Source: Rhodococcus_F sp040656415
GTDB lineage: Bacteria; Actinomycetota; Actinomycetes; Mycobacteriales; Mycobacteriaceae
DNA: 64,000 bases
Direction of reading: 5' to 3'
Assembly: GCF_040656415.1 (NCBI RefSeq)
Contig: NZ_JBFAMC010000001.1
Location: forward strand, 806,001 to 870,000
The notes under the pieces were generated by a model. The model was not told where the DNA came from, searched no databases, and was given only the letters and a program-made list of their open reading frames with translations. Position numbers and translations under genes: made by a program. Below are positions 40,764-49,133 of the stretch, piece by piece. How positions within the stretch are numbered: position 1 is the first letter of the stretch; each line of letters starts with the position of its first letter.

Positions 40764-42152
40764 ATGAGCAAGCATCACCACCACCGTCATCACGGCCGAG
40801 ACGTCCTCGTCCCTGCCTATACCGGCCGAATGGCGATCGAACCGTTCCCTGCGTTGCGCTTGCCGGAACGGGCGGCCAATCCGGAGGCGGCCTACCGCTT
40901 CATCCACGACGAGTTGATGCTCGACGGCAGTTCCCGTCTGAATCTGGCCACGTTCGTCACCACCTGGATGGACCCAGAGGCCGACAAGTTGATGGCCGAG
41001 ACATTCGACAAGAACATGATCGACAAGGACGAGTATCCGGCAACTGCGGCGATCGAGTCGCGGTGCGTGTCGATGGTGGCAGACCTCTTCCACGCGCCCG
41101 ATCTGTCGCCCACGGACCCGGCCAGTGCCACTGGTGTGTCCACGATCGGCTCCAGTGAAGCCGTCATGCTCGGTGGGCTGGCGCTCAAATGGCGGTGGAG
41201 AGCGCGGCGTGAAGAGGCGGGAAAGGACACGGCACGACCGAATCTCGTGCTCGGTAGCAACGTGCAGGTGGTGTGGGAGAAGTTTTGCCGTTACTTCGAC
41301 GTCGAACCCAAGTACCTGCCGATGGAAAGGGGTCGATATGTCATCACCCCGGAACAGGTCCGCGACGCGGTCGACGAGAACACGATCGGAGTAGTCGCGA
41401 TCGTCGGCACTACCTATACCGGTGAACTCGAACCGGTTGCCGAAATCGCCGACACACTCGACGAACTCGCCGCGTCAGGTGGCCCTGACGTCCCGATCCA
41501 TGTCGACGCGGCCAGCGGGGGATTCGTTGTTCCGTTCTTGTACCCGGATCTGCTGTGGGACTTCCGGGTACCCCGGGTGGTTTCCATCAATGTCAGTGGG
41601 CACAAGTATGGGTTGACGTACCCGGGTATCGGGTTCGTGGTGTGGCGCGGTAGAGAGCATCTGCCTGAAGGGCTCGTATTCCGGGTCAACTACCTGGGCG
41701 GCGACATGCCGACGTTCACCCTGAATTTCTCCCGCCCTGGAAATCAGGTGGTGGGGCAGTACTACAACTTCCTACGTCTCGGTCGCGCAGGCTACCGGGC
41801 GATCATGGAGACCCTCCGTGACACAGCGGTCCAAGTAAGTGAGCGGATCGCCGAACTCGAGCACTTTGCCTTGGTCACCGATGGCTGCGATATTCCGGTA
41901 GTAACTTTCGAGCTCGTGGGAGACCCCGGATTCACGGTCTTCGACTTGTCACACGAGCTGCGGGCGAGGGGGTGGCAGGTACCCGCATACACGATGCCCG
42001 CCGATGCGGAGGACGTGGCGGTGCTGCGCATTGTCGTTCGTGAGGGCTTCAGTGCCCACCTCGGAACGTTGGTGTGCGACGACATCGAAGCGGCCTGTGC
42101 CGACTTGCGCGGGAAGAACGGCGGGCACTCGGAGCATCACTTCTGCCACTGA
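40764..42152 (+). CDS. gadB: Glutamate decarboxylase (PLP-dependent) with histidine-rich termini
   Basis: A 462-residue enzyme that converts glutamate to GABA and CO2, consuming a proton (acid resistance, GABA shunt). The sequence is close to mycobacterial GadB: AYRFIHDELMLDGSSRLNLA, TGVSTIGSSEAVMLGGLALK, PIHVDAASGGFVVPFLYPDL, and the PLP lysine in VSINVSGHKYGLTYPG. Kgd, which can make succinic semialdehyde, is in the same window, but no GABA transaminase is seen here. ATG 40764 starts MSKHHHHRHHGRD, a natural six-histidine stretch, and the C-terminus ends HSEHHFCH; both could bind metal. GGGGA lies just upstream of the start. Confidence 0.93.
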   Translation: MSKHHHHRHHGRDVLVPAYTGRMAIEPFPALRLPERAANPEAAYRFIHDELMLDGSSRLNLATFVTTWMDPEADKLMAETFDKNMIDKDEYPATAAIESRCVSMVADLFHAPDLSPTDPASATGVSTIGSSEAVMLGGLALKWRWRARREEAGKDTARPNLVLGSNVQVVWEKFCRYFDVEPKYLPMERGRYVITPEQVRDAVDENTIGVVAIVGTTYTGELEPVAEIADTLDELAASGGPDVPIHVDAASGGFVVPFLYPDLLWDFRVPRVVSINVSGHKYGLTYPGIGFVVWRGREHLPEGLVFRVNYLGGDMPTFTLNFSRPGNQVVGQYYNFLRLGRAGYRAIMETLRDTAVQVSERIAELEHFALVTDGCDIPVVTFELVGDPGFTVFDLSHELRARGWQVPAYTMPADAEDVAVLRIVVREGFSAHLGTLVCDDIEAACADLRGKNGGHSEHHFCH

Positions 42153-42199
42153 GTGTGCGTTCGATCGTTGCGCTCCGTACCCAGCCAAGCGTTCCGGCG

Positions 42200-43729
42200 T
42201 CACCGCGGTGGCAACTGTGTCGATGCCGGCTCTGCCTTCGAGAACGTCAGAGTCCCGTCGTCGACCGGGGTGTCTCGCAGTACGACGACGTCCTTGTAGT
42301 AGTCCATCTGCAGGTTCCACGGATCCTCGGTGCCTGCCTGCGGCCACAGGCCCTGGGATCGCTGGATGTACCCGGCAGCGAAGTCGAGCAGCGGCCGCGT
42401 CTCCATGTCGGGCCGGTCGTTCTCGGCGACCGCGACCGTGGCGCCGCGAAGATCCATCTCGGTAAGCAACCGGCTCAGGAAGCCCGCCACCAAGTCGACC
42501 TTGAGCGTCCACGGGGCGTTGACATAGCCGACGGCGAAGGAGAAGTTCGGGACGTCGGAGAGCATCGTTCCCTTGAACGCGAACCGTTTGGTGATGTCCA
42601 AGGGTTCGCCGTCGATGCTCAGTTCGACGCCGCCGAGCGCGAGCAGATCGAGCCCGGTCGCGGTGATGATGATGTCGGCGTCGAGGTGCCTGCCGGAACT
42701 GAGCGCGATGCCGGTCTCGGTGAACGTCTCGATCGTGTCGGTGACGACCGATGCTTTCCCCTTGCGGATCGTCTTGAACAGGTCGCCGCCCGGCACGACA
42801 CACAGGCGTTGATCCCATGGGGCGTACCTGGGGTTGAAGTGGGTGTCGACGTCGAAGCCGGCCGGCAGCATTCGCTTGTTGAGCCTTCGGATGACAGCCC
42901 GCGCCTGCCGAGGGAAGCGTCGGCACAGCTTGTAGACCCAGACGTTCTGCGCGATGTTCTTCTTACGGGTGAGCCGGTACCCGCGTTCGGCGCCGAGGAC
43001 GCGACGGAACACGTCATAGAGTGCATCCTCCGCCGGCAGCGGAATGATGTACGTGGGCGAACGCTGGAGCATCGTGACGTGCTCGGTTGCGTCGGCCATC
43101 GCCGGGATCAGCGTGACGGCGGTCGACCCGGAACCGATGACGACGACTCTCTTACCGGCGTAGTCCAGGTCCTCGGGCCAGTGCTGGGGATGCACGATCT
43201 GTCCGGCGAACCGTTCCGCGCCAGGGAACTCGGGGGTGTAGCCCTTGTCGTAGTTGTAGTAGCCGGCGGCGCAGAAGAACCAATTCGCCGTGAACGTCAC
43301 GGTCTCGTCGCCGTCGCCGACGCGAGCGGTGATAGTCCAGCGCGCGTCCGCCGGTGACCAATCGGCGCGGATCACCTTGTGGTGGTAGCGAATACACTCT
43401 TCGATGTCGTACTCGCGTGCGGTCTCGCGGATGTAGCCGAGGATGTCGGCGGCAGGCGCGAGGGCCTTACGGCCCTTCCACGGCTTGAAGTCGTACCCGT
43501 AGGTCTGCACGTCGGAGTCGGAGCGGATTCCCGGGTACCGGAACAGGTCCCAGGTGCCGCCGGAGACCGCACGGGACTCGAGGATCATCAACGTCCGCTC
43601 GGGGTGTTCCCGGCGCAGTCGTGCCGCGACCCCGATCCCGGACAGCCCGGCCCCGACGATGAGGACGTCGACGTGCGTGGCTTCGACCGCACGGGACCCG
43701 TTTGATCGTTCGGGGTGTTCGGGGCTCAT
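42200..43729 (-). CDS. Flavin-containing monooxygenase, EthA/BVMO type
   Basis: A 509-residue FAD/NADPH monooxygenase. FAD motif VLIVGAGLSGIGVAARL, GGTWDLFRYPGIRSDSDVQT, the exact BVMO fingerprint FAGQIVHPQHWP, and NADPH motif VVVIGSGSTAVTLIPAM are present. ITATGLDLLALGG and the SFAVGYVNAPWTLKVDLV segment match EthA-like proteins, which oxidise ketones and activate thioamide drugs such as ethionamide in mycobacteria. ATG 43729 has CGGAGGA six bases upstream; the reading to 43846 is rejected. No EthR-type regulator lies beside it. It is not closely related to the 27.5 kb BVMO beyond the shared fold. Confidence 0.87.
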   Translation of the reverse strand: MSPEHPERSNGSRAVEATHVDVLIVGAGLSGIGVAARLRREHPERTLMILESRAVSGGTWDLFRYPGIRSDSDVQTYGYDFKPWKGRKALAPAADILGYIRETAREYDIEECIRYHHKVIRADWSPADARWTITARVGDGDETVTFTANWFFCAAGYYNYDKGYTPEFPGAERFAGQIVHPQHWPEDLDYAGKRVVVIGSGSTAVTLIPAMADATEHVTMLQRSPTYIIPLPAEDALYDVFRRVLGAERGYRLTRKKNIAQNVWVYKLCRRFPRQARAVIRRLNKRMLPAGFDVDTHFNPRYAPWDQRLCVVPGGDLFKTIRKGKASVVTDTIETFTETGIALSSGRHLDADIIITATGLDLLALGGVELSIDGEPLDITKRFAFKGTMLSDVPNFSFAVGYVNAPWTLKVDLVAGFLSRLLTEMDLRGATVAVAENDRPDMETRPLLDFAAGYIQRSQGLWPQAGTEDPWNLQMDYYKDVVVLRDTPVDDGTLTFSKAEPASTQLPPR

Positions 43730-44039
43730 CGAATCCTCCGGTGCGTTTGCTGGTAAACCTCGTCTGTCCTGCACGATAGCCCGATCGACCGATTCCGCGG
43801 GACCGACCCGAGCAGATTCTCGCGACCAAGTGCCTCTTGCGTCCAATGATGATTCCTATTGTCGTCGCTCGTGGTGGTCGGCAGGGTTCTGTCGATGAAA
43901 GGTGTTGGCTCGGACCTGCACGATGTACCGCAATTCTCGAGGAATCGAACATCGCGTGAACACTCGAGGACACGCCGGAAGCAAAGCTGTACGGCCATCC
44001 GAATTGTGTTGTGATCCTCTCGTGCCCGAAAACAAAAAC
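43730..44039. other. 310-bp intergenic region between divergent monooxygenase and phoD genes
   Basis: No gene is supported. It should hold the two divergent promoters. AATTCTCGAGGAATCG near 43934 is an imperfect palindrome. No clear PhoP-type direct repeats upstream of the phosphatase gene were seen. Confidence 0.35.
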
Positions 44040-45713
44040 ATGGCTGGCGTGAGCAGGCGCGGCATGTTGCGCGGCTCGATGGTTCTTGCAGGCGTTGGAC
44101 TTGCCACCGCGACCGCGGGGCGGGTCTCAGCGCAGGCTGTGACACCGGGATTCGTCCACGGTGTCGCGTCCGGTGATCCCCTCCCTGACCGGGTGATCAT
44201 CTGGACCCGGATCACCCCCTCCGCCGACGCGCTACCAGGTTCTGGTGTGGGGCAGAGAATTTCGGTGTCCTGGCAGGTCGCGGCCGACCCGGACTTCACG
44301 AACGTCGTGCGCGGCGGCACCGCGAACACCGGTCCCGACACCGACCACACCGTGAAGGTCGACGTCACCGGATTGCGCCCCGACACCGGGTACTTCTACC
44401 GGTTCGCCGCGCTCGGCCAGACGTCCGCGACCGGGCGCACCCGCACCGCGCCCGCGACCGACGCCGATCTCAGCCGGCTGCGGTTCGGTGTCGTCTCGTG
44501 CTCCAACTGGGAGGCCGGCTACTTCGCGTCGTATCGCCATCTCGCCGAGCGCGACGACCTCGACGCGATCGTGCATCTCGGCGACTACCTCTACGAGTAC
44601 GGTCACGGTGTGTACGGCGGCCCAAACGGCCCTGTCCGACTGCACGATCCGGCACACGAGATCGTCTCGCTCGCCGACTACCGGATCCGGCACGCGCAAT
44701 ACAAGACCGACCCCGACCTGATGGCGCTGCACGCCCGCGTGCCGTTCATCGCCACATGGGACGACCATGAGAGCGCCGACAACGCGTACATGGGTGGGGC
44801 CGACAACCACGATCCTGCCGCGGAGGGGGAGTGGGGTGCGCGTAAAGCCGCGTCGATGCAGGCATACTTCGAGTGGATGCCGGTCCGGGTCGACGGTACG
44901 GGCGGCGACGCCGCTCTCTACCGGCGCTTTCAGTTCGGCGATCTCGCCGAACTGTCCATGCTCGACCTGCGCAGCTACCGCGACGTGCAAGCCTCCGCAG
45001 GCGCCGGGTGGCGCAATACCGACTCTCCGGACCGAACCATTACCGGTCGTGAGCAGATGGACTGGCTGACCAGCGGTATCGTCACCTCGTCGGCGCAGTG
45101 GAAGCTCGTCGGCAACCCGGTGATGATCGCCCCGTGGGTGTTCCCGCCGCTCGACACCCGCACGATGGGGGCGATCACCGAGGCGGTCGGATTACCGGAG
45201 GCCGGCATCCCCTACAACACCGACCAGTGGGACGGCTATACCGCCGACCGTCGCAGACTCTTCGATGCGATCTCTTCGAATGGGGTCCGTAACACCGTCT
45301 TTCTCACCGGTGACATCCACACCTCCTGGGCGTGTGATCTGCCTGTGAATGCAGCGGACTACCCGGGCGCGGGCACGGTCGGCACCGAATTCATCGTCCC
45401 GTCGGTGACGTCCTCCAACATCGACGACATACTCGGCGTTCCTCCGCGCACCGCGACACTCGCCGCCGAAGAGGCGATCAAATCGACCAATCGTCATATG
45501 CGGTATGTCGAACTCGACTCCCACGGTTTCGGTGTGTTCGAGGTGAACAGGCAAGGGGCGCAAATGGACTGGTTCTATATCACTGACCCGAGGGATCCGT
45601 ACGCCACGGTTCGACACGCGGCGAGCTATCGCGTCGCCGACGGCACCCAGCAGGCCCGCCCGGTTGCGACGCCTCTCGATCCCGCCGCCTACCGCCCGAG
45701 TGGCGGCTCATGA
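44040..45713 (+). CDS. phoD: PhoD-like alkaline phosphatase/phosphodiesterase (Tat-exported)
   Basis: A 557-residue exported metallo-phosphoesterase. The N-terminus SRRGMLRGSMVLAGVGLATA is a twin-arginine signal ending near AGRVSAQA. A PhoD N-terminal Ig-like domain follows (GVASGDPLPDRVIIWTRITP). The catalytic domain shows RFGVVSCSNWE, VHLGDYLYEYGHGVYGG, FIATWDDHESADNAYMGG and FLTGDIHTSWACD, the metal-ligand motifs of PhoD enzymes. It releases phosphate from mono- and diesters outside the cell. ATG 44040 is preferred; in-frame GTG 44022 and ATG 44064 are alternatives, and none has a good ribosome site. Confidence 0.9.
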   Translation: MAGVSRRGMLRGSMVLAGVGLATATAGRVSAQAVTPGFVHGVASGDPLPDRVIIWTRITPSADALPGSGVGQRISVSWQVAADPDFTNVVRGGTANTGPDTDHTVKVDVTGLRPDTGYFYRFAALGQTSATGRTRTAPATDADLSRLRFGVVSCSNWEAGYFASYRHLAERDDLDAIVHLGDYLYEYGHGVYGGPNGPVRLHDPAHEIVSLADYRIRHAQYKTDPDLMALHARVPFIATWDDHESADNAYMGGADNHDPAAEGEWGARKAASMQAYFEWMPVRVDGTGGDAALYRRFQFGDLAELSMLDLRSYRDVQASAGAGWRNTDSPDRTITGREQMDWLTSGIVTSSAQWKLVGNPVMIAPWVFPPLDTRTMGAITEAVGLPEAGIPYNTDQWDGYTADRRRLFDAISSNGVRNTVFLTGDIHTSWACDLPVNAADYPGAGTVGTEFIVPSVTSSNIDDILGVPPRTATLAAEEAIKSTNRHMRYVELDSHGFGVFEVNRQGAQMDWFYITDPRDPYATVRHAASYRVADGTQQARPVATPLDPAAYRPSGGS

Positions 45714-45809
45714 GCGCCGTCCTGACCCGGCGGACGTGTCGACAGACGATCTTCCCTCGACGGCGCGTCCGAGTCCTGATGCGATATCGGCTGCGAGGCG
45801 GCGCCGGCG

Positions 45810-45974
45810 TGGATCGCGTTAGTGTGGGGTGGTGACTACCTGCTCGGCTCTTTCACGAGGCTGGGGTACGAGCGCAGCACTACCGTCGCGTTTGCCGCCG
45901 CGGACAGCAACTTCGAGCTGGCCATCGCGGTCGCAACCACCATCGCCGCACCAGTGTCGTCCAAGGAGTACTGA
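45810..45974 (+). pseudogene. Remnant of an ACR3-type arsenite efflux pump gene
   Basis: The frame reading WIALVWGGDYLLGSFTRLGY, ERSTTVAFAAADSNFELAIA, VATTIAAPVSSKEY and a stop at 45972-45974 matches the late helices of ACR3/ArsB permeases, whose hallmark as I recall it is (Y)xR(T/S)TT(L/V)(A/S)FTAAGNNFELAIAVA. The N-terminal three quarters of the protein are missing, and the GVTSGQALAG-to-PVLV helix that should follow is deleted. The stop overlaps the ATG of the next arsC gene (TGATG), which keeps the coupling expected of an intact acr3-arsC operon. It is a deletion remnant and not a functional pump. Confidence 0.75.
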
Positions 45975-46657
45975 TGTCCGATCAGTCGTTCAACGAGGAA
46001 CTGCGCACCCGCGATAATCGGGCTCAGCCCGAACTGTTGATGCCACAAGCGGTCCTTGCCCGCACAGCTGCGGATCTGGCCGCCAAGTACACCGGGGTGT
46101 TCTCTCCGCAAACAGTCGAGCGGTACGTATTCGAGTCCTACACCGCGCTGAGGCTGGTCGCGAAAGTGCACACCCACCTGACGACGCTGGCCGGACGGTT
46201 CGCCGCCGAGCGGCTCACCGCGCTTGCCCAATCACAGGGGGCAGTGCCGAAGACTGTGCCCGAGGTGCTGTTCGTGTGCGTCCACAACTCCGGCCGCTCC
46301 CAGATGGCCGCCGCGCTGCTCGCCCATCACGCCCCCGGGCGGGTCCACGCCCGCTCCGCCGGCTCGGCACCGATCGATGCCATCGCACCGCCCGTCATCG
46401 AAGCGATGCTCGAGCTCGGGATCGACCTCGGCTCCGAGTTCCCCAAGCCGCTCACCGACGACGTCGTCGCAGCTGCCGACGTCGTGGTGTCGATGGGCTG
46501 CGGGGAAGCGTGCCCGGTCTACCCCGGCAAGCGCTACCTGGACTGGGCAGTCGACGACCCGGATGGACAGCCGCTGGAGCACGTCCGGCGGATCCGCGAC
46601 GACATCGACGCCAGGGTCGGCGAGCTGCTTCGTCAACTCGTCCTCGCCACCGACTGA
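45974..46657 (+). CDS. arsC: Arsenate reductase ArsC with extra N-terminal helical domain
   Basis: A 227-residue protein. Residues 1-95 form a helical domain (LARTAADLAAKYTGVFSPQT and VERYVFESYTALRLVAKVHT) of the kind fused to some actinobacterial ArsC proteins. Residues about 96-227 are a low-molecular-weight phosphatase-like arsenate reductase. The active loop is VLFVCVHNSGRSQMAA (CX5R), with SAGSAPIDAIAPP and VVSMGCGEACPVYPGKRYLD downstream. In this group arsenate is joined to mycothiol and then reduced with mycoredoxin. ATG 45974 overlaps the stop of the acr3 remnant. A second, plain arsC follows 19 bases later. Confidence 0.87.
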   Translation: MSDQSFNEELRTRDNRAQPELLMPQAVLARTAADLAAKYTGVFSPQTVERYVFESYTALRLVAKVHTHLTTLAGRFAAERLTALAQSQGAVPKTVPEVLFVCVHNSGRSQMAAALLAHHAPGRVHARSAGSAPIDAIAPPVIEAMLELGIDLGSEFPKPLTDDVVAAADVVVSMGCGEACPVYPGKRYLDWAVDDPDGQPLEHVRRIRDDIDARVGELLRQLVLATD

Positions 46658-46676
46658 CCGCATTGAAAGGCACTGC

Positions 46677-47093
46677 ATGTCCACCACACCGAAGGTGCTG
46701 TTCGTCTGCGTCCACAACGCGGGCCGCTCGCAGATGGCCGCCGGATTCCTCACCGCTTTCGCCGGGGATCGGATCGAGGTGCATTCCGCCGGCTCCGCGC
46801 CGGCAGGCCAAGTGAACCCTGCCGCGATCGAAGCGATGGCTGAGGTTGGTATAGACATCTCCGCCGAGAACCCGAAGGCCCTCACCGTCGATGCGGTACT
46901 GGCCTCCGACGTGGTGATCACCATGGGCTGCGGCGACAGCTGCCCGATCTTCCCCGGCAAGAGCTACCGCGACTGGGTCCTCGATGACCCGGCCGGCCAG
47001 GGCGTCGACGCGGTCCGTCCGATCCGCGACGAGATCAAGGCCAAGGTCGAGGCCCTGATCGTAGAGCTGACCTCGCAGCCCGCCACTTGCTGA
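46677..47093 (+). CDS. arsC: Arsenate reductase ArsC (mycothiol-type), stand-alone
   Basis: A 138-residue arsenate reductase without the extra N-terminal domain. The active loop is VLFVCVHNAGRSQMAAGFLT (CX5R), followed by VHSAGSAPAGQVNPAAIEAM, VVITMGCGDSCPIFPGKSYR and DWVLDDPAGQGVDAVR. It is closely related to the catalytic half of the preceding gene, so the pair arose by duplication. ATG 46677 has GAAAGG upstream. With the pump gene broken, reduction of arsenate to arsenite here would need an export route encoded elsewhere. Confidence 0.88.
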   Translation: MSTTPKVLFVCVHNAGRSQMAAGFLTAFAGDRIEVHSAGSAPAGQVNPAAIEAMAEVGIDISAENPKALTVDAVLASDVVITMGCGDSCPIFPGKSYRDWVLDDPAGQGVDAVRPIRDEIKAKVEALIVELTSQPATC

Positions 47094-47168
47094 CGGGGAT
47101 CACCTAGAGGCCACCGAACGCCGATTGGTCGCGGTCGGCAACGACATCCCGCCCCGGCGCAGCGACGA

Positions 47169-47870
47169 TCATGCCTCCAGTGCGGGAAGCTCGTCCGGCC
47201 ACTTGGCAGGGGCCGGACCGAAGGCTTCGCGCGCGTTGTTTATCAGACCCCTGCCGATGGCTCGGTTGCCTGCGCCGCCGATGGCTGCACCGATGCCTGC
47301 AGGCACGAGTTTGCCGAGAATCAGTGCGCTGCGGCGGGCGGCGTACCTCGTGATGAACTTTCGCACCAAGGTGTTGTTCATGCCGGCCATCGTGGAGCCG
47401 GGGACACGGTTGGTGACGGCGGTCGCCCAGTTCTTCGCCGTCACGCCTGTCGCCTTCTGGACGATCTCGATTCCCGACTCGCCAAGGGCTACCGAGAGGA
47501 CGAGCGCGCGCCGCTGCTGATGGTCGGCGGCAGAGACCCCGTGCACCGACGCTACAGCGAGGGTCAGCAGAGCGGCTGCCTCGAGGAAGAACGCCGATTC
47601 CGCACCCACTGCCGCGATGGATGCGACTGTGCCGACCCCTGGAACGGCGGCGGCGGCACCGACAGCGCTGCCGCTACCCGTTACGGCGAGCAGGAACATC
47701 TTCTCCATCCGCTCCACGATCTGCGCCGGTGACTCGTCGGGATGCGAGCGGCGGACCCATTCGACGTACTTGGCTACCGCGGGGGCCTGAAGGCGGCTTC
47801 CGTTGTCGAGGACCGAGACCAATGTCCTCTCGACCAATGCCTTCTCGGCCGATCCGCCATTGCCAATCAT
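47169..47870 (-). CDS. Conserved hypothetical protein with hydrophobic Ala/Gly-rich helices
   Basis: A 233-residue protein. Residues 20-50 are helical and charged (YVEWVRRSHPDESPAQIVER). Hydrophobic helices follow: TGSGSAVGAAAAVPGVGTVA and SAFFLEAAALLTLAVASVHG. Near the end is a glycine-rich LGKLVPAGIGAAIGGAGNRA. The layout resembles EcsC-like or DUF697-like proteins that associate with membranes, but I cannot assign a family firmly. ATG 47870 has AAAGGGGG upstream; the longer reading to 48161 overlaps the LacI gene and is rejected. Confidence 0.72.
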   Translation of the reverse strand: MIGNGGSAEKALVERTLVSVLDNGSRLQAPAVAKYVEWVRRSHPDESPAQIVERMEKMFLLAVTGSGSAVGAAAAVPGVGTVASIAAVGAESAFFLEAAALLTLAVASVHGVSAADHQQRRALVLSVALGESGIEIVQKATGVTAKNWATAVTNRVPGSTMAGMNNTLVRKFITRYAARRSALILGKLVPAGIGAAIGGAGNRAIGRGLINNAREAFGPAPAKWPDELPALEA

Positions 47871-47982
47871 CCCCGGCCCCCTTTTCTGTGTACTTCCGTT
47901 GTACTGGGAGCTACTGTAGGCGATCGCGCGTGGTGGCCGGTATCGACGGACAATTACGAGGGTGATCGGAGCGCAAACGCAA

Positions 47983-48987
47983 TCACTCTCGATGTACTGG
48001 CGGAAAGCATGATCCCCGCTCGATGAGACGCACGGAAAGTACATTGCCCCGGCGGTAACGGCGGCGTGGATGGTCGATGCGGTGAAGGACTCGATCGATT
48101 GCCTGCCTGCCGAGTTCGGAGGGGCTCTGGTCGATGACCGTAAGTGGTGGGCACATCGCATCAGCCATTGGGAAGTCGCCGAATCCGATAACAGAGAGAT
48201 CGTCGAGCTTCAGTTGCTGCAGTGCAGGGATGCTCACCATCGAGATTCGGGCATTCGACAGGAACAGGGCGGTGGGTGGTGTGTCGAGAGACATCAGCAT
48301 CGTGAGGACCTCCCTGGCGCCGTCGCGCGTCTCCACCCCCATCACAATCAGGTCCTCGTCTTCGGGGATGCTCCGGGCGTCGAGTGCGTGCCGGTACCCC
48401 AGCAGCCGGTTGCTGGTGGTCGGAATCAGCTCGGTGTCCCCGATGAAGGCCACGCGCCGGTGCCCCAGCTTCAGGAGATGCTCGGTAGCGGCGAAGCCTC
48501 CGTCGTGATCGTCGTGCACGAAATTGTCTGCTGAAACCCCTTTCGCTGCCCGGTCGACGAAAACGGTCGGTAAGTGGCCTGCCCACCGTTTGAGATAACC
48601 GTGGTCGGACCCGATCGGGGCCAAGATCAGACCGCCGAGTCGGCGGCGCAGCAATGACTCGACAATCGGGCGTTCTTGCGCTCGGTCGTCGCCCAAGCTC
48701 GTCATGATCACCGCCATGTCCCGCTGGTGTGCGCGGGTCTCGACGGTATGCGCCAGCGCGGCGAAAAAGGGGTCGGCGATATCGGGAACGGCCAGTCCGA
48801 TCGCGGTTGGACGCCCGGTGCGGAAGGTGGTAGCCATCGTGTTCGGGACGTAGTTCAGCGATTCGAGTGCTGCCACGACGCGCGCTCGCGTACCCGGATC
48901 CACGTGAGGATCGTCGTTGTAGACGCGGGAGACCGTCTTCGCGCTGACGTTCGCCAGCGCCGCAACATCTTGCATTGTGGTCATCAT
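47983..48987 (-). CDS. LacI-family transcriptional regulator
   Basis: A 334-residue repressor. The N-terminal HTH and hinge helix are clear: MQDVAALANVSAKTVSRVYN, then VVAALESLNYVPNTMATTFR. The periplasmic-binding-like ligand domain follows (IGLAVPDIADPFFAALAHTV; FIGDTELIPTTSNRLLGYRH; LSVIGFGDFPMADAMCPPLT). It is likely to sense a sugar or polyol and to bind the three TGNNANCGNTNNCA operators between the SDR and kinase genes. The start is one of two adjacent ATGs (48987 or 48984). It shares its strand with the SDR gene, 146 bases downstream of that gene's stop. Confidence 0.88.
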   Translation of the reverse strand: MMTTMQDVAALANVSAKTVSRVYNDDPHVDPGTRARVVAALESLNYVPNTMATTFRTGRPTAIGLAVPDIADPFFAALAHTVETRAHQRDMAVIMTSLGDDRAQERPIVESLLRRRLGGLILAPIGSDHGYLKRWAGHLPTVFVDRAAKGVSADNFVHDDHDGGFAATEHLLKLGHRRVAFIGDTELIPTTSNRLLGYRHALDARSIPEDEDLIVMGVETRDGAREVLTMLMSLDTPPTALFLSNARISMVSIPALQQLKLDDLSVIGFGDFPMADAMCPPLTVIDQSPSELGRQAIDRVLHRIDHPRRRYRRGNVLSVRLIERGSCFPPVHRE

Positions 48988-49133
48988 CGCGCTTTCGACT
49001 AGTTGGGGTCTTCCAGTTTGGGTCTTCGACCGGAGCGCAATCATGTTTGCACAGCCGGTAAGTCATTGCTGGCCAAACGATTTTGTCAGATGTGGGCCGC
49101 ATACGTGGGCTACAACAGACTTGCCACCTTCGT

